Shown: in pieces, positions 27,131-36,213 of the stretch
Layout of the letters: each line of letters begins with the position of its first letter
Numbering within the stretch: position 1 is the stretch's first letter
NCBI RefSeq assembly: GCF_017354945.1
Contig: NZ_CP071503.1
Location: 620,001-684,000, forward strand
Reading direction: 5' to 3'
DNA: 64,000 nt
From: Shewanella avicenniae
Lineage (GTDB): Bacteria; Pseudomonadota; Gammaproteobacteria; Enterobacterales; Shewanellaceae
Translations under genes and position numbers: made by a program
Notes under the pieces: generated by a model
Database searches by the model: none
What the model saw: only the letters and a program-made list of their open reading frames with translations
Told to the model about the DNA's origin: nothing

Positions 27131-27465
27131 GCCATAGCCATAGCCGTGGCCGAAGTCGAACCGAGAGGTGCGGTTTAAAGTTTGTGCGTCAGCTTTGTTA
27201 ATCACCGTCCAGCACAGTTGCTAATCTACAGTGATGCTGCGCTGCACCAAAGCAAGCAGTACGGGCGTAATCGCTGGTTGCTTTGGGCGGTTTAAATAGG
27301 TCGGCACTCTGCATAATTTAGCTTATCATCAATAGCTTACATGAAAATTTTCTTACGTTAACTTTGCGTTGATGCGGCGTAAATTACGTTGCGTCATACT
27401 GCTGCTTCGGTCATAGTCAGCCAACACATTTCATGTTGCGTTTAGTGCGCGAAAAGGACTTTTTC
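27131..27465. other. 335-bp intergenic region upstream of an S9 homologue
   Basis: I see no gene, strong hairpin or recognised operator. It presumably holds the promoter of the gene at 27466. Confidence 0.4.
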
Positions 27466-29481
27466 ATGAAACTGGCTGGATTTATTCACCTTGCTGCCTG
27501 TGCGTTGTTGGTGCTATCGGTCAAGCTGTTTGCGGCGACCGATGTGCCGAGCCTAGCAGATTTTCTCGCCCCTCAAGATCATCTTGATGCAGCGCTTTCA
27601 CCCGATGGCCGCTATCTGGCGCAGCTATGGTATCGAGATTCCGACAAAACCCGTTTTGTCTCGGTACGCGATCTTTCTCAACCCGAATGGCCGGTAATAG
27701 GCCGTCTCGGGGGCAATATTCAACGGCCGATCGGCATTAAATGGGGCAATAAATCGCGCTTATTAATCTATATGCGTGTGCCATTTAAGCCCGAAAAAGT
27801 ACAAGCCGCTGCCAAAGAACCTGATTTCGATCCTGATAACTTTGACAGTTTTGATCGGTTAATGGCCATCGACCCGACCATGGAAAATGCCACGGTTTTG
27901 ATGGGCGATACCCGACTGTCGTTTAATCGTCGAGTGACCGATATTCGCAATCTATTGCGGGACGATCCGCGCCATTTGATGATGACAGCGTTTTCACATA
28001 ATCGTCTGTGTTTGTATAAGGTGGATCTCTACGATGGCAGTGCTGAGAAGGTGGCTGAAGGCGATCGCTTCACCTATGCACTTATGTCGGATCATAACGG
28101 TAAGCCGCTGTTTAAACTCAACTACTTGCCGATTGCCAAAGAAATTCAATTGTTTGAATACAAAAAGAACGATTGGCAAAAAACGCTGAATATCGAACTC
28201 GATGAAGAAGACAATAGCGATCTAGATGACCTCGTGGGTACTTATGAAGGGCTATTTGTTTACCGTAAGCGCAATAAAGACACTGGCTTTTATCAACTGA
28301 CGGCGTTTGATACCGATCTGAATAAAGATGTGGTGTTGGCCGCAGATCCCAATCACGATATTTTGCAGCCATTATTTGAATATGGCAGTTACCAAATCAA
28401 CGGCTACGTGATTGATGACGATACCCCGATCGTGAAGTTGTTTGATCCCGAAGCGCAGCGTCAACAACAGCAATTGGCGCAACTGTTGCCTAATCTCGAT
28501 CTGCGCTACACCTCGGTCACTGATGACGGCAAGCAGATGGTGTTATCTGTGTCCAATACCGAAACGCCGCCTATTTTTTATCTGTACGATGAGCAAAGCG
28601 GCAAGCTGAAGTTGATTAACTATGGCTTTTCTAAACAGTCTTCCAAAGCGTTGGGATTCTCGGCGACGTTTGATTATCAAAGTCGCGACCAACAGCAAAT
28701 CCATGCATTGCTGTTGCTACCACCGAACTACCAAGACGGCTCGCAATATCCCTTGATTATGATGCCGCACGGCGGACCGCAAGCGAATGTCGGCCTGCAA
28801 TATGACACCTTTGCTCAAATGCTGGCAACGCGTGGCTATGTGGTGATGCAGCCCAATTTTCGTGGCTCTACCGGCTATGGTTTAGCGTTTGAGCAAGCGG
28901 GTTACCGTCAATGGGGGCAACGGATGCAACAAGACCTCGATGATGGGGCGCAAGCGCTGATCCGGCAAGGTATTGTGGCCAAAGGGCAAGCGTGTCTTGT
29001 GGGGTGGAATTATGGCGGTTATGCCGCTTTGATGGGGGTGATTGAAACGCCCGAGCTGTATCGTTGCGCGGTGAGTTTTTCCGGCATTACCGATCTACCC
29101 GAGTATGTTGAGCGCTTGGCCGACGGCTACGAAACCGATGCGCAGAGGCAAAAATTTGTCTACGACCGCATTGGTGATCCTGACAAAGATAAGCAGATGT
29201 TAAAACGTTATTCGCCTATCCATTTGGTGGACAAAGTGAATGGTGCTGCGCTGTTAATTGCCAGTAAGCTGAGTGATAAGGCGCGCTTTAATGCGCTCGA
29301 CGATTTTGCTGATGTAGCTGCAAAATTGCATAAGCCGGTCAGTTTAATCAATCTCGATGATGTGGCGAAGGACAAGCAAACGGACAGCGTGTTGCGCTTA
29401 TATAACCGTGTATTTGATTTCCTCGGGCAACACCTCAATAACCCCGTGCCTGCCTCAACTTCCCCTGCGAACACCCATTAG
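27466..29481 (+). CDS. S9-like exported protein lacking the catalytic triad (probable pseudo-peptidase)
   Basis: A 671-residue protein with a signal peptide (about 1-23) when started at the ATG behind AAGGACTTTTTC; a longer frame adds 11 residues. It has the S9 layout: beta-propeller-like half, then LIMMPHGGPQANVGL, QPNFRGSTGYGLAFEQAG and the nucleophile elbow. That elbow reads [13 protein letters not shown], with Asn515 where the family has serine. The usual HGxxDxxV segment is degraded to ASKLSDKARF, and the C-terminal region has no catalytic-type His (NLDDVAKDKQTD). The reading frame is intact over 2 kb, so it is a maintained protein, not a decayed gene. A non-enzymatic binding role is inference. 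Confidence 0.88.
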   Translation: MKLAGFIHLAACALLVLSVKLFAATDVPSLADFLAPQDHLDAALSPDGRYLAQLWYRDSDKTRFVSVRDLSQPEWPVIGRLGGNIQRPIGIKWGNKSRLLIYMRVPFKPEKVQAAAKEPDFDPDNFDSFDRLMAIDPTMENATVLMGDTRLSFNRRVTDIRNLLRDDPRHLMMTAFSHNRLCLYKVDLYDGSAEKVAEGDRFTYALMSDHNGKPLFKLNYLPIAKEIQLFEYKKNDWQKTLNIELDEEDNSDLDDLVGTYEGLFVYRKRNKDTGFYQLTAFDTDLNKDVVLAADPNHDILQPLFEYGSYQINGYVIDDDTPIVKLFDPEAQRQQQQLAQLLPNLDLRYTSVTDDGKQMVLSVSNTETPPIFYLYDEQSGKLKLINYGFSKQSSKALGFSATFDYQSRDQQQIHALLLLPPNYQDGSQYPLIMMPHGGPQANVGLQYDTFAQMLATRGYVVMQPNFRGSTGYGLAFEQAGYRQWGQRMQQDLDDGAQALIRQGIVAKGQACLVGWNYGGYAALMGVIETPELYRCAVSFSGITDLPEYVERLADGYETDAQRQKFVYDRIGDPDKDKQMLKRYSPIHLVDKVNGAALLIASKLSDKARFNALDDFADVAAKLHKPVSLINLDDVAKDKQTDSVLRLYNRVFDFLGQHLNNPVPASTSPANTH

Positions 29482-29486
29482 TGAAT

Positions 29487-29513
29487 CGGGGAGCTCAGGC
29501 TCCCCGTTGTTTT
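29487..29513 (+). terminator. Intrinsic terminator of the S9-like gene
   Basis: A perfect 8-bp GC-rich stem CGGGGAGC / GCTCCCCG with a TCAG loop is followed by TTGTTTT. It begins 6 bp after the stop codon. Confidence 0.9.
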
Positions 29514-29716
29514 AAACAAATCTCATTATTACTCGGGATAAAATTTCGTTTCTGCAGCAAAGAGATATCAAGTATTGACCAAAGTATCGTACAAATAAAT
29601 GCCGCCTAATTACGCGTTTTCTATAGTCTTTTCTATACTAAACGAGTTCCATCCATTCGATTAAAAGTCCAATAAACTCAGATGACTATCCAACGTCAAT
29701 CAGCGGGTAAAGAGTG

Positions 29717-30961
29717 ATGATGCAAAAATTGCGTAGGATTCAACCTCATGGTTTGCTGCTGTTAGCGTCGTTGCCATTAGTGGCAAGTATGAGTGTGACA
29801 GCCGCTGTCGCTGAGTCAATTCAGTTTCGCGGCTTTGGTTCACTGAGCGCCACCTACTCTGACTCTGATGTGTTGGGGTTTCGTCGCGATCTGAGTCAAG
29901 ACGGCCGCACCCAGCACTGGAGCATTGCACCGGATTCCATCCTTGGGGTGCAAGCCGATATGCAGCTGAATGATAAGTTGAAAGCATCAGTGCAATTAGT
30001 CTTCAAAGACCGTGCACATGACGCTTTTAATGATACGGTTGAATGGGCCTACCTGACCTATGACCCCAGTAATGATTGGCGGATTCGCGTAGGGCGGATC
30101 GGTGCCGATATCTCGATGATTGGCGATGTCGGTAATGTGGGCTATGCCTACGATTGGGTTAGACCTCCTGTTGAGGTGTATGGTGCAGTGCCGTCGTACC
30201 ACTTTGATGGCATCGAAATAACCCATCGTAGCCATATCGCTGCTGGCTATCTGAGTACCAAGGCCTTTTATGGCAAGTCGCACGGGCATTTTGTAAATGC
30301 TGACACTTCCAGTGAGTTTGAGCTGAACCCCTATTGGGGCGCAGCGGTGCAATACGAAAAGGGATCGTTTAGCTTTAGAGCGGCCTATCTCAACGTTACT
30401 CTGTCATCATTAGAGGACACTGGGGTTGAGCTGCTTAGAGCAGCGCTCATGCCATATGCATTTTTACCTACAATTGCAGAAACCATGGAAGCGTTGGAAT
30501 ACCGTTCAGCCACGGACAATTTCATGTCTGGTATTAGCTATCGATTCGATAATTGGAGCGTGTTAGCCGAAGCGTCGTATATTGACAGCCATGAGGAGAT
30601 GCTGCCACGCTTGTTCACCGCTTACACTGGGATCACCTGGCGATTTAACACAGTTTCAGTCTACAGTTTATTCGCCCATGTTCGTGCCTTAAATGCCACT
30701 TACAAAGTTTCGGAGGACGTGCCAGAACCGCTTAGAACCTATTCACAAATTGCCTTTGATGCCTCAGACCGCAGACAGAGCCTTATCGCGTTGGGTGCTC
30801 GCTGGGATTTTGCTGAAAATATGGCGCTGAAGCTGCAGTGGGATCACTACTGGGTGGCTGAGAATAAAGCGTCGCTTTGGGATGTTAGCGTGGAAAATTT
30901 TGTCGCGACGCCCAATGAACAAGTGAATGTATTAACCCTCGGTGTGAGTTTCGTATTCTAA
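29717..30961 (+). CDS. Outer-membrane beta-barrel protein, copy A
   Basis: A 414-residue protein with a signal peptide ending near TAAVAE and a C-terminal Phe, as expected for an outer-membrane barrel. The start lies in GTGATGATG; any of the three is possible. The mature protein begins IQFRGFGSLSATYSDS and contains WRIRVGRIGADISMIGDVGNVGYAYDWVRPP. That segment is nearly unchanged in the copy at 31721. The stop overlaps the next ATG by one base. Proteins of this kind are found beside PstS-like periplasmic proteins and diguanylate cyclases. I would not call the substrate. TATACT at 29634 is a possible -10 element. Confidence 0.85.
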   Translation: MMQKLRRIQPHGLLLLASLPLVASMSVTAAVAESIQFRGFGSLSATYSDSDVLGFRRDLSQDGRTQHWSIAPDSILGVQADMQLNDKLKASVQLVFKDRAHDAFNDTVEWAYLTYDPSNDWRIRVGRIGADISMIGDVGNVGYAYDWVRPPVEVYGAVPSYHFDGIEITHRSHIAAGYLSTKAFYGKSHGHFVNADTSSEFELNPYWGAAVQYEKGSFSFRAAYLNVTLSSLEDTGVELLRAALMPYAFLPTIAETMEALEYRSATDNFMSGISYRFDNWSVLAEASYIDSHEEMLPRLFTAYTGITWRFNTVSVYSLFAHVRALNATYKVSEDVPEPLRTYSQIAFDASDRRQSLIALGARWDFAENMALKLQWDHYWVAENKASLWDVSVENFVATPNEQVNVLTLGVSFVF

Positions 30962-31401
30962 TGAAAAAATTAATCATCATACTCGCATTCTGGTTTACCG
31001 CTTTGGCTTCGCCTTTAGTTGCGAATAGCCAAGAGTTGTATGTGGTCGTTAACAAACAAAATCCACTAAGCAGCATCTCTAAGCAACAAGTCACTGATCT
31101 GTTTATGGGGCGGGCACCGTATTTCCCTTCCGGCGCCGCAGTGTTGAAATTAGATGCGCCGGGCGGTTCTGCTTTGCGAGCTAATTTTTATAAGGCATTG
31201 GTGAACATGACATTACCTGAGGTGAATGCCTACTGGGCGCGACTGATGTTTAGTGGCCGGGCAACTCCGCCGATGCAGGTGGCCAGCGAGCCAGATATGG
31301 TGCAGCTGATAGAGCAAAATCCCAACGCCATTGGCTACATTGCCGCGGGTAGTGAGAATGAAAATATTAAAATTCTGTTTGTTATTCCCAAAGCCGAGTG
31401 A
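30961..31401 (+). CDS. Small PstS-like periplasmic protein, copy A
   Basis: A 146-residue exported protein (signal peptide about 1-23, ending ANSQ) with the periplasmic phosphate-binding-like fold in its minimal form: ELYVVVNKQNP at the start, then KQQVTDLFMGR, WARLMFSGRATPPM and NPNAIGYIAAGS. It is much shorter than PstS and lacks the second lobe, so it is unlikely to be a classical transporter subunit. The start overlaps the barrel-protein stop (TAATG), implying coupled synthesis. The copy at 32956 is about four-fifths identical by eye. Confidence 0.87.
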   Translation: MKKLIIILAFWFTALASPLVANSQELYVVVNKQNPLSSISKQQVTDLFMGRAPYFPSGAAVLKLDAPGGSALRANFYKALVNMTLPEVNAYWARLMFSGRATPPMQVASEPDMVQLIEQNPNAIGYIAAGSENENIKILFVIPKAE

Positions 31402-31720
31402 ACTGTAAATTTCGATTGATTATGTGTTTTATAATCGTCAAGAGTGACGCTTTAGCAGCGGCATGCTAATTTTAGCGCATCCACTTATGTGAGTGCGTGC
31501 ACTTATTTTCCTATATTCATTTAGTTAAGCTTGGCCAGATGTTATCGCAGCAATAAAAGATTATTGTATTGCCAGCGCACTTACGTTGTTTTCTTGAGTC
31601 TGGTTACACTATTTGTGCATGGTTTCTCTATACTAATTAACAGTAAAATAACGTAAGTAAATTCAATAGGCTCGGCTGAAAAGCTGACTACTTGATCTCG
31701 TTAGCTTCGCAAGGATGAAG
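31402..31720. other. 319-bp spacer between the two duplicated modules
   Basis: There is no gene. A weak 6-bp hairpin (31452-31469) followed by TTTTAG may end the first module. TATACT at 31629-31634 lies 87 bp before the second barrel gene, and the same CTATACTAA word occurs at 29633-29641, 78 bp before the first. The promoter region may have been duplicated with the genes. Confidence 0.4.
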
Positions 31721-32956
31721 ATGCGGATAATGCTAGGTTCTCGAATACAATGGTTGTTTGCCCCGCTGTTGCTTGCAGCAACGCTGAGTGGCTCTGTTTT
31801 GGCGGCTGGCGATGATGCCATCCAGTTTCGCGGTTTTGCTACCTTGAGTGCGGCCTATTCGGATTCGGCGTCATTGGGCTTTCGACGCGATATGACCCAA
31901 GAGGGTAAGTTTCAGCAGTGGAGCTTGGCGCAAGACTCAGCGTTTGGCTTGCAAGCGGATGTAAAACTTGCGCCAGATTGGCAAGCCACGGTGCAGCTGG
32001 TGGCCAAAAGTCGTGACGACTATAAGCTGCTTGATAACGTTGAGTTGGCCTTTGTCAGCTACGAACCTAATAACAACTGGCGTATTCGTGCGGGCCGCAT
32101 CGGCAGCGATCTCACCATGATTGGTGATGTGGGTAATGTCGGTTACGCCTATGATTGGGTGCGTCCGCCGGTGGAGTTTTATGGTGCGATTCCGTTCTAT
32201 CATTTTGACGGCATTGAAGTTAATCATAAAACCCAAGTTGCCTCTGGTTACCTGCATACCAAAGTGTTTTACGGTAAATCTGATTCACGCTTTATCTACG
32301 CAGGTACATCAAGCGATTTTGACTTACAGCCGTTTTGGGGCGCCGGGGTGCAGTTTGAAAAAGGTGCGTTTACTTTTCGTGCTGCATATCTGAATACCAA
32401 GCTCTCTAATCTGGGGAACGAAGGTTTAAGCGAGCTGAGCAACGTGCTGGCGCTATACGCGGCCTATCCAGGGGTGAGTGATACCTTAGATGCGTTGAAT
32501 ATTGATACCGCTACCCAGTACTATACTTCCGGCATCAGCTATCGTTTTGCCAATTGGAGCTTATTGGCTGAAGCCTCGTTACTCGACAGTGAAGAGCCAC
32601 TGTTGCCCTCCACTTTTGCGGCCTACACTGGGATTGTGCGTCGAATTGATAATGTTGCGGTATACGGTTTACTTGGCCATGTTCGCTCAATCAATGCCAG
32701 TTACCAAGTCAGTCAGATGGTGCCTGAGCCATTGTACTCGATTTCTCAGTCGATCTTTGATGGGGTAGATCTCAGACAAAGTACCGCATCGGTAGGCGTT
32801 CGCTGGGATTTTCGTACTGATATGGCGCTAAAATTACAGTGGGATCACAGTTGGGTGACCGAAAATAAAGCGATGTTATGGCGAACTGATAGTTTTGGCG
32901 CAACACCCGATGAACAGGTCAATGTGTTTACCTTAAGTGTGAGCTTAGTATTCTGA
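31721..32956 (+). CDS. Outer-membrane beta-barrel protein, copy B
   Basis: A 411-residue paralogue of the protein at 29717, roughly 60 percent identical by eye. It has the same opening IQFRGFATLSAAYSDS, the shared MIGDVGNVGYAYDWVRPPVE segment and the same C-terminal pattern NVFTLSVSLVF ending in Phe. A signal peptide ends near VLAA. The ATG at 31721 was chosen because AAGG lies 6 bp upstream; the frame has another ATG two codons earlier. The stop overlaps the next ATG (TGATG). Divergence is greatest in the middle, between about residues 215 and 260. Confidence 0.85.
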   Translation: MRIMLGSRIQWLFAPLLLAATLSGSVLAAGDDAIQFRGFATLSAAYSDSASLGFRRDMTQEGKFQQWSLAQDSAFGLQADVKLAPDWQATVQLVAKSRDDYKLLDNVELAFVSYEPNNNWRIRAGRIGSDLTMIGDVGNVGYAYDWVRPPVEFYGAIPFYHFDGIEVNHKTQVASGYLHTKVFYGKSDSRFIYAGTSSDFDLQPFWGAGVQFEKGAFTFRAAYLNTKLSNLGNEGLSELSNVLALYAAYPGVSDTLDALNIDTATQYYTSGISYRFANWSLLAEASLLDSEEPLLPSTFAAYTGIVRRIDNVAVYGLLGHVRSINASYQVSQMVPEPLYSISQSIFDGVDLRQSTASVGVRWDFRTDMALKLQWDHSWVTENKAMLWRTDSFGATPDEQVNVFTLSVSLVF

Positions 32957-33393
32957 TGACTAGACTAATAACATTGCTCGCACTTTGCTTCAGCTTGCTG
33001 CTTTCGCCTCTGGTGGTTAGTAAAGAGCTGTATGTGGTGGTCAACAAACAAAATCCGATCGCAAAGATAACAAAGCAACAATTGACCGATCTGTACATGG
33101 GGCGTTCTCCTTATTTTCCTTCTGGGGCGGCGGTACTGAAACTCGATGCGCCGGGCGGTTCAACACTCAGAGAAGAGTTCTACCGCGAATTAGTGAGTAT
33201 GTCGTTACCTGAAGTGAATGCCTATTGGGCGAGGCTGATGTTCAGTGGTCGAGCAACGCCACCGATGCAGGTCGCCAACGAACAGGATATGTTGAAGCTG
33301 ATATCACAAAACCCCAATGCGATCGGCTATATCCCAGCGGGAGCAATGAATGAAGAGGTTAAAGTACTTTTCGTTATTTCAATGGCTGACTAG
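32956..33393 (+). CDS. Small PstS-like periplasmic protein, copy B
   Basis: A 145-residue exported paralogue of the protein at 30961, with the same ELYVVVNKQNP, MGRSPYFPSGAAVLKLDAPGGS, WARLMFSGRATPPMQV and NPNAIGYI segments. It overlaps the barrel gene upstream by one base and the diguanylate cyclase gene downstream by 44 bases, so all three are translated as one unit. This arrangement suggests that the periplasmic protein modulates the cyclase, similar in concept to YfiR and YfiN. That is inference from gene order. Confidence 0.87.
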   Translation: MTRLITLLALCFSLLLSPLVVSKELYVVVNKQNPIAKITKQQLTDLYMGRSPYFPSGAAVLKLDAPGGSTLREEFYRELVSMSLPEVNAYWARLMFSGRATPPMQVANEQDMLKLISQNPNAIGYIPAGAMNEEVKVLFVISMAD

Positions 33394-34963
33394 TCGCGTT
33401 GATTTAAAGGTACTGTTCGCCATCATGCTGGTGGCGGCCATCTTTATTCCGTTTACCACTTATATCAGTTACCGCCATGCCTATGATGTTGTTCAGAAAG
33501 ATGCTGAGCAGCAGGTAGGTCGTCTGGTTAAAATCATTGAAAATACCGCAGCAACTGCGGCGTATCTTAATGACAAACAGCTGGCGTGGGAGATTATTAC
33601 CGGCTTAAAAACCGCGCCGGTGATCGCCTCTGTTCGAATCACTCTTTCATCCAATGAATCGCTCAATCAAGGTAAGCCGTTTGAGAGTGCGGATAGAACA
33701 TTTCAGCTCATGAGCCGTTTTAGCGATACGCCGGTGGGTAAAATCGACGTATTGCTCAGTCGTACTGAAATTAACGAGCAAGCGCGCGATGAGGGACTAT
33801 TCCTGATGGGCTGGCAGTTATCGCTGTTGGTCACTTTATTGTTGTGTATGTTGTTAATTTTTAAATTTTTTGTGGTGCAGCGCTTACGGAACTTGATGAC
33901 CCAAGTGCAGCAGGTTGAGATTGAAAGCAACATGACCGAGCAGGTCATACAGCTGTCCGGCAATGATGAACTTGCTTACCTCGCCAACCACACCAATCAG
34001 CTGATCCAAAAAATTCATGGCCTTTATATCGCCGAAACCGCCCGCAATATTCAAATCGCCCAGCTCGAACGCCAATTTCGAATGATTTTTGAAAATTCCC
34101 ATGCAGGGATTGCACTGATCAATAGCCGCAATCAGGTATTTTTAGCCAACAGCGCCTTTGAAAAACTCCTGCTTGATAGCCGTGAAAAATCGGATGAACA
34201 GTATTATTTGCCCGAGTTGTTTAGCGAACCCTATGAGCTGGAAGATATGCTCAATCAGGTACGTATTGGTCACAAAAGTGAATTTAAGGATTTTTCGTTA
34301 AAGCGTGGCAAAGATATCTGGGTGCGGGTGCTGTTTTCGTTGGTAGAAGAGCAGCGCGGCAACCGTAATCGCTTTATCGAGTTGGTGGTGTATGACATCT
34401 CTGACCGCGCAAAACAGGAAAAAGTCTTTGCCTACAATGCCACCCATGATGCGCTGACGGGCTTGTTAAATCGCCGCGGCGCCGAGCTGAAATTTAAAGA
34501 GCAGCTCAGCTATGCTAACCGCCATAACTACCAATTTATTTTGGCCATGTTGGATCTCAATGACTTCAAACCGGTCAACGATCATTATGGCCACGAAGCG
34601 GGCGATGTGGTGCTCAAGGTGATTGCCTCGCGCCTACTTGGGGTGTTACGTGCAGACGATACCATCGTGCGTTGGGGCGGTGATGAGTTTGTGGTCGGGT
34701 TTGTATTAGAAGATCTCGAGCGGTTGTACATCATTTTGGATGATATTCAGCGCCAATTTACCATCCCGATTGAGATCAGTAATGATATTAAAGTGAATGT
34801 CGGCGCCAGTATTGGGGTGAGCCTTTCTAGCGTTGAGGGCTACAACCTTACCGCGTTACTTGAAAGCGCCGATGCTACTATGTATCTGGTAAAAAACAGC
34901 GACAAGCGTCAATATCGGGTTGCCGAAGAGCCCATCAGCGAAGAATACGCTAAAGTCGAGTAA
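33350..34963 (+). CDS. Membrane diguanylate cyclase with periplasmic sensor, PAS and GGDEF domains
   Basis: A 537-residue protein with a membrane segment at about 19-40, a periplasmic region (about 41-150) containing GRLVKIIENTAATAAYLNDKQLAWEII that resembles CHASE8-type sensors, and a second membrane segment at about 155-178. A HAMP-like linker and a PAS domain (about 240-360) follow. The GGDEF domain has an intact GGDEF at 443-447, and the inhibitory-site RxxD (RADD) lies five residues upstream. It should make cyclic di-GMP and be feedback-inhibited. Its start lies inside the gene of the PstS-like protein, with GGGAG as ribosome site. The likely input is the co-encoded periplasmic and outer-membrane proteins. 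Confidence 0.92.
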   Translation: MKRLKYFSLFQWLTSRVDLKVLFAIMLVAAIFIPFTTYISYRHAYDVVQKDAEQQVGRLVKIIENTAATAAYLNDKQLAWEIITGLKTAPVIASVRITLSSNESLNQGKPFESADRTFQLMSRFSDTPVGKIDVLLSRTEINEQARDEGLFLMGWQLSLLVTLLLCMLLIFKFFVVQRLRNLMTQVQQVEIESNMTEQVIQLSGNDELAYLANHTNQLIQKIHGLYIAETARNIQIAQLERQFRMIFENSHAGIALINSRNQVFLANSAFEKLLLDSREKSDEQYYLPELFSEPYELEDMLNQVRIGHKSEFKDFSLKRGKDIWVRVLFSLVEEQRGNRNRFIELVVYDISDRAKQEKVFAYNATHDALTGLLNRRGAELKFKEQLSYANRHNYQFILAMLDLNDFKPVNDHYGHEAGDVVLKVIASRLLGVLRADDTIVRWGGDEFVVGFVLEDLERLYIILDDIQRQFTIPIEISNDIKVNVGASIGVSLSSVEGYNLTALLESADATMYLVKNSDKRQYRVAEEPISEEYAKVE

Positions 34964-35167
34964 GCGTGTATAGCTTGCGTCAGCCCGTTTCTTGCGCGTT
35001 TAATCCATCAAAATAATTTTCATCAATCATCACTCATTTTTGAGTTTATTTATTCATGCAGTGATTTTTTCACTGTTATGTTGAAATATTGTTGGATTTT
35101 TACCAAAAAACTTGCACACTCCACCGCAGATGATTTGGCATCTTTTATCTAGCTTGCAGGGGGCAGC

Positions 35168-35485
35168 ATGTCGCAGTTTGAAAATGTAACCGTTACGAAA
35201 AAAGCCAATGTGTATTTTGAAGGCAAGGTCACCAGCCGCAAAGTGACCTTTGCTGATGGCAGCGTAAAAACCTTGGGGATTATGTTGCCGGGCGAATATG
35301 AGTTTGGCACTGAAGCGGCTGAACTTATGGAAATTTTAGCCGGTGATCTTGAAATCCTCCTGCCTGAGGCGACCGACTGGCAGAAAGTGGTGGGTGGTGA
35401 AAGTTTTAACGTGCCGGCCAACGCCAGTTTTAAACTGAAGATTTACCAAGTCACCGACTACTGCTGCTCTTACTTGGCCGACTAA
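35168..35485 (+). CDS. ppnP: Pyrimidine/purine nucleoside phosphorylase (cupin)
   Basis: A 105-residue single-domain cupin of the PpnP (formerly DUF1255) family, with the conserved SRKVTFADGSVKTLGIMLPGEYEF and GESFNVPANASFKLK segments. PpnP splits several nucleosides with phosphate into base and ribose-1-phosphate in the cytoplasm. The ribosome site is CAGGGGGCAGC. It is about ten residues longer than the E. coli protein. It stands alone before a strong terminator and converges with nifQ. Confidence 0.95.
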   Translation: MSQFENVTVTKKANVYFEGKVTSRKVTFADGSVKTLGIMLPGEYEFGTEAAELMEILAGDLEILLPEATDWQKVVGGESFNVPANASFKLKIYQVTDYCCSYLAD

Positions 35486-35546
35486 ACGGTTTTCGTCACT
35501 GAAAAGTGATCGCGAGCTTCGGCTCACCTAGCAGCAACTTATTTAA

Positions 35547-35584
35547 AAGCCCGCTTACTGAATATGCAGTAAGCGGGCTTTTTT
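35547..35584. terminator. Strong terminator between convergent ppnP and nifQ
   Basis: A perfect 14-bp stem AAGCCCGCTTACTG / CAGTAAGCGGGCTT with a 6-nt loop is followed by six T on the plus strand and TTTT on the minus strand. It can serve both ppnP and the nifB-fdx-nifQ operon. Confidence 0.92.
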
Positions 35585-35646
35585 CGCTGAGGTTTCTGCT
35601 TTAGCTGCTAAGCGCTGACCTAGTTTTTGGGGCTAGATTTCAGAGG

Positions 35647-36213
35647 CTAGGTTTCTGGGCCAAAGCACTCTTGATAGGTGTTGCATTGGTCGCAGCTCGG
35701 GGCGCGGCACACATAGTCACCACCGGTTTCGCATAGCTGCTTGTAGAGGTAGCGCTTCCAACGCATGTTGCGGTCATTGCCCGAAAAAATGGCCGGAAAG
35801 TACCAAGCAAAAATTTGGCTTAATCGAGGCCGCTCTGGTAAACCGAGATCTTTCCACAGATGGCGATTGCCAAGGCAACCACAGGCAATAATCATTGCGG
35901 CAAAGCGGGCATAGCAAGCGCTGGGGTTGGCATTTTCCATCAGCAGGCTGACCAACTCCTGTAGCTCACTTTGGCGGAGATTGACGATATCCTGCCGCAC
36001 TTGCCGAATCGGCGTTTTATGCTGCCCGGGTAGAATGTAGAGTTCAATATGGCTGGCTGCCAAATCGGTAATTAATGCCTCAAATCCCGCGTTACCTAAG
36101 CCGAGATAGGGTGGTAATACCGTTTCGCCCGCGGCAAAGCTTTGCAGAATTGGCGCCCAAAAGCGTTCTAACTCTTGGGTACGCGTTAGTTCAATCGATA
36201 GATGTATTAACAT
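35647..36213 (-). CDS. nifQ: Molybdenum donor protein NifQ
   Basis: A 188-residue protein ending in the NifQ signature Cys-x4-Cys-x2-Cys-x5-Cys (Cys169, 174, 177 and 183), which carries a Mo-Fe-S cluster in the family. A conserved helical region includes CGCLGNRHLWKDLGLPERPRLSQI. NifQ delivers Mo to the NifEN/NifH cofactor-maturation complex. The start overlaps the ferredoxin gene by 23 bases, so it is the third gene of the nifB operon. The operon ends at the terminator at 35547-35584. Confidence 0.96.
   Translation of the reverse strand: MLIHLSIELTRTQELERFWAPILQSFAAGETVLPPYLGLGNAGFEALITDLAASHIELYILPGQHKTPIRQVRQDIVNLRQSELQELVSLLMENANPSACYARFAAMIIACGCLGNRHLWKDLGLPERPRLSQIFAWYFPAIFSGNDRNMRWKRYLYKQLCETGGDYVCRAPSCDQCNTYQECFGPET

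Noticed and set aside
27466..29481. Treating the S9-like gene as a pseudogene
   Set aside because: The frame is intact with signal peptide, ribosome site and terminator, and several independent catalytic positions have changed, which fits a pseudoenzyme rather than recent decay.
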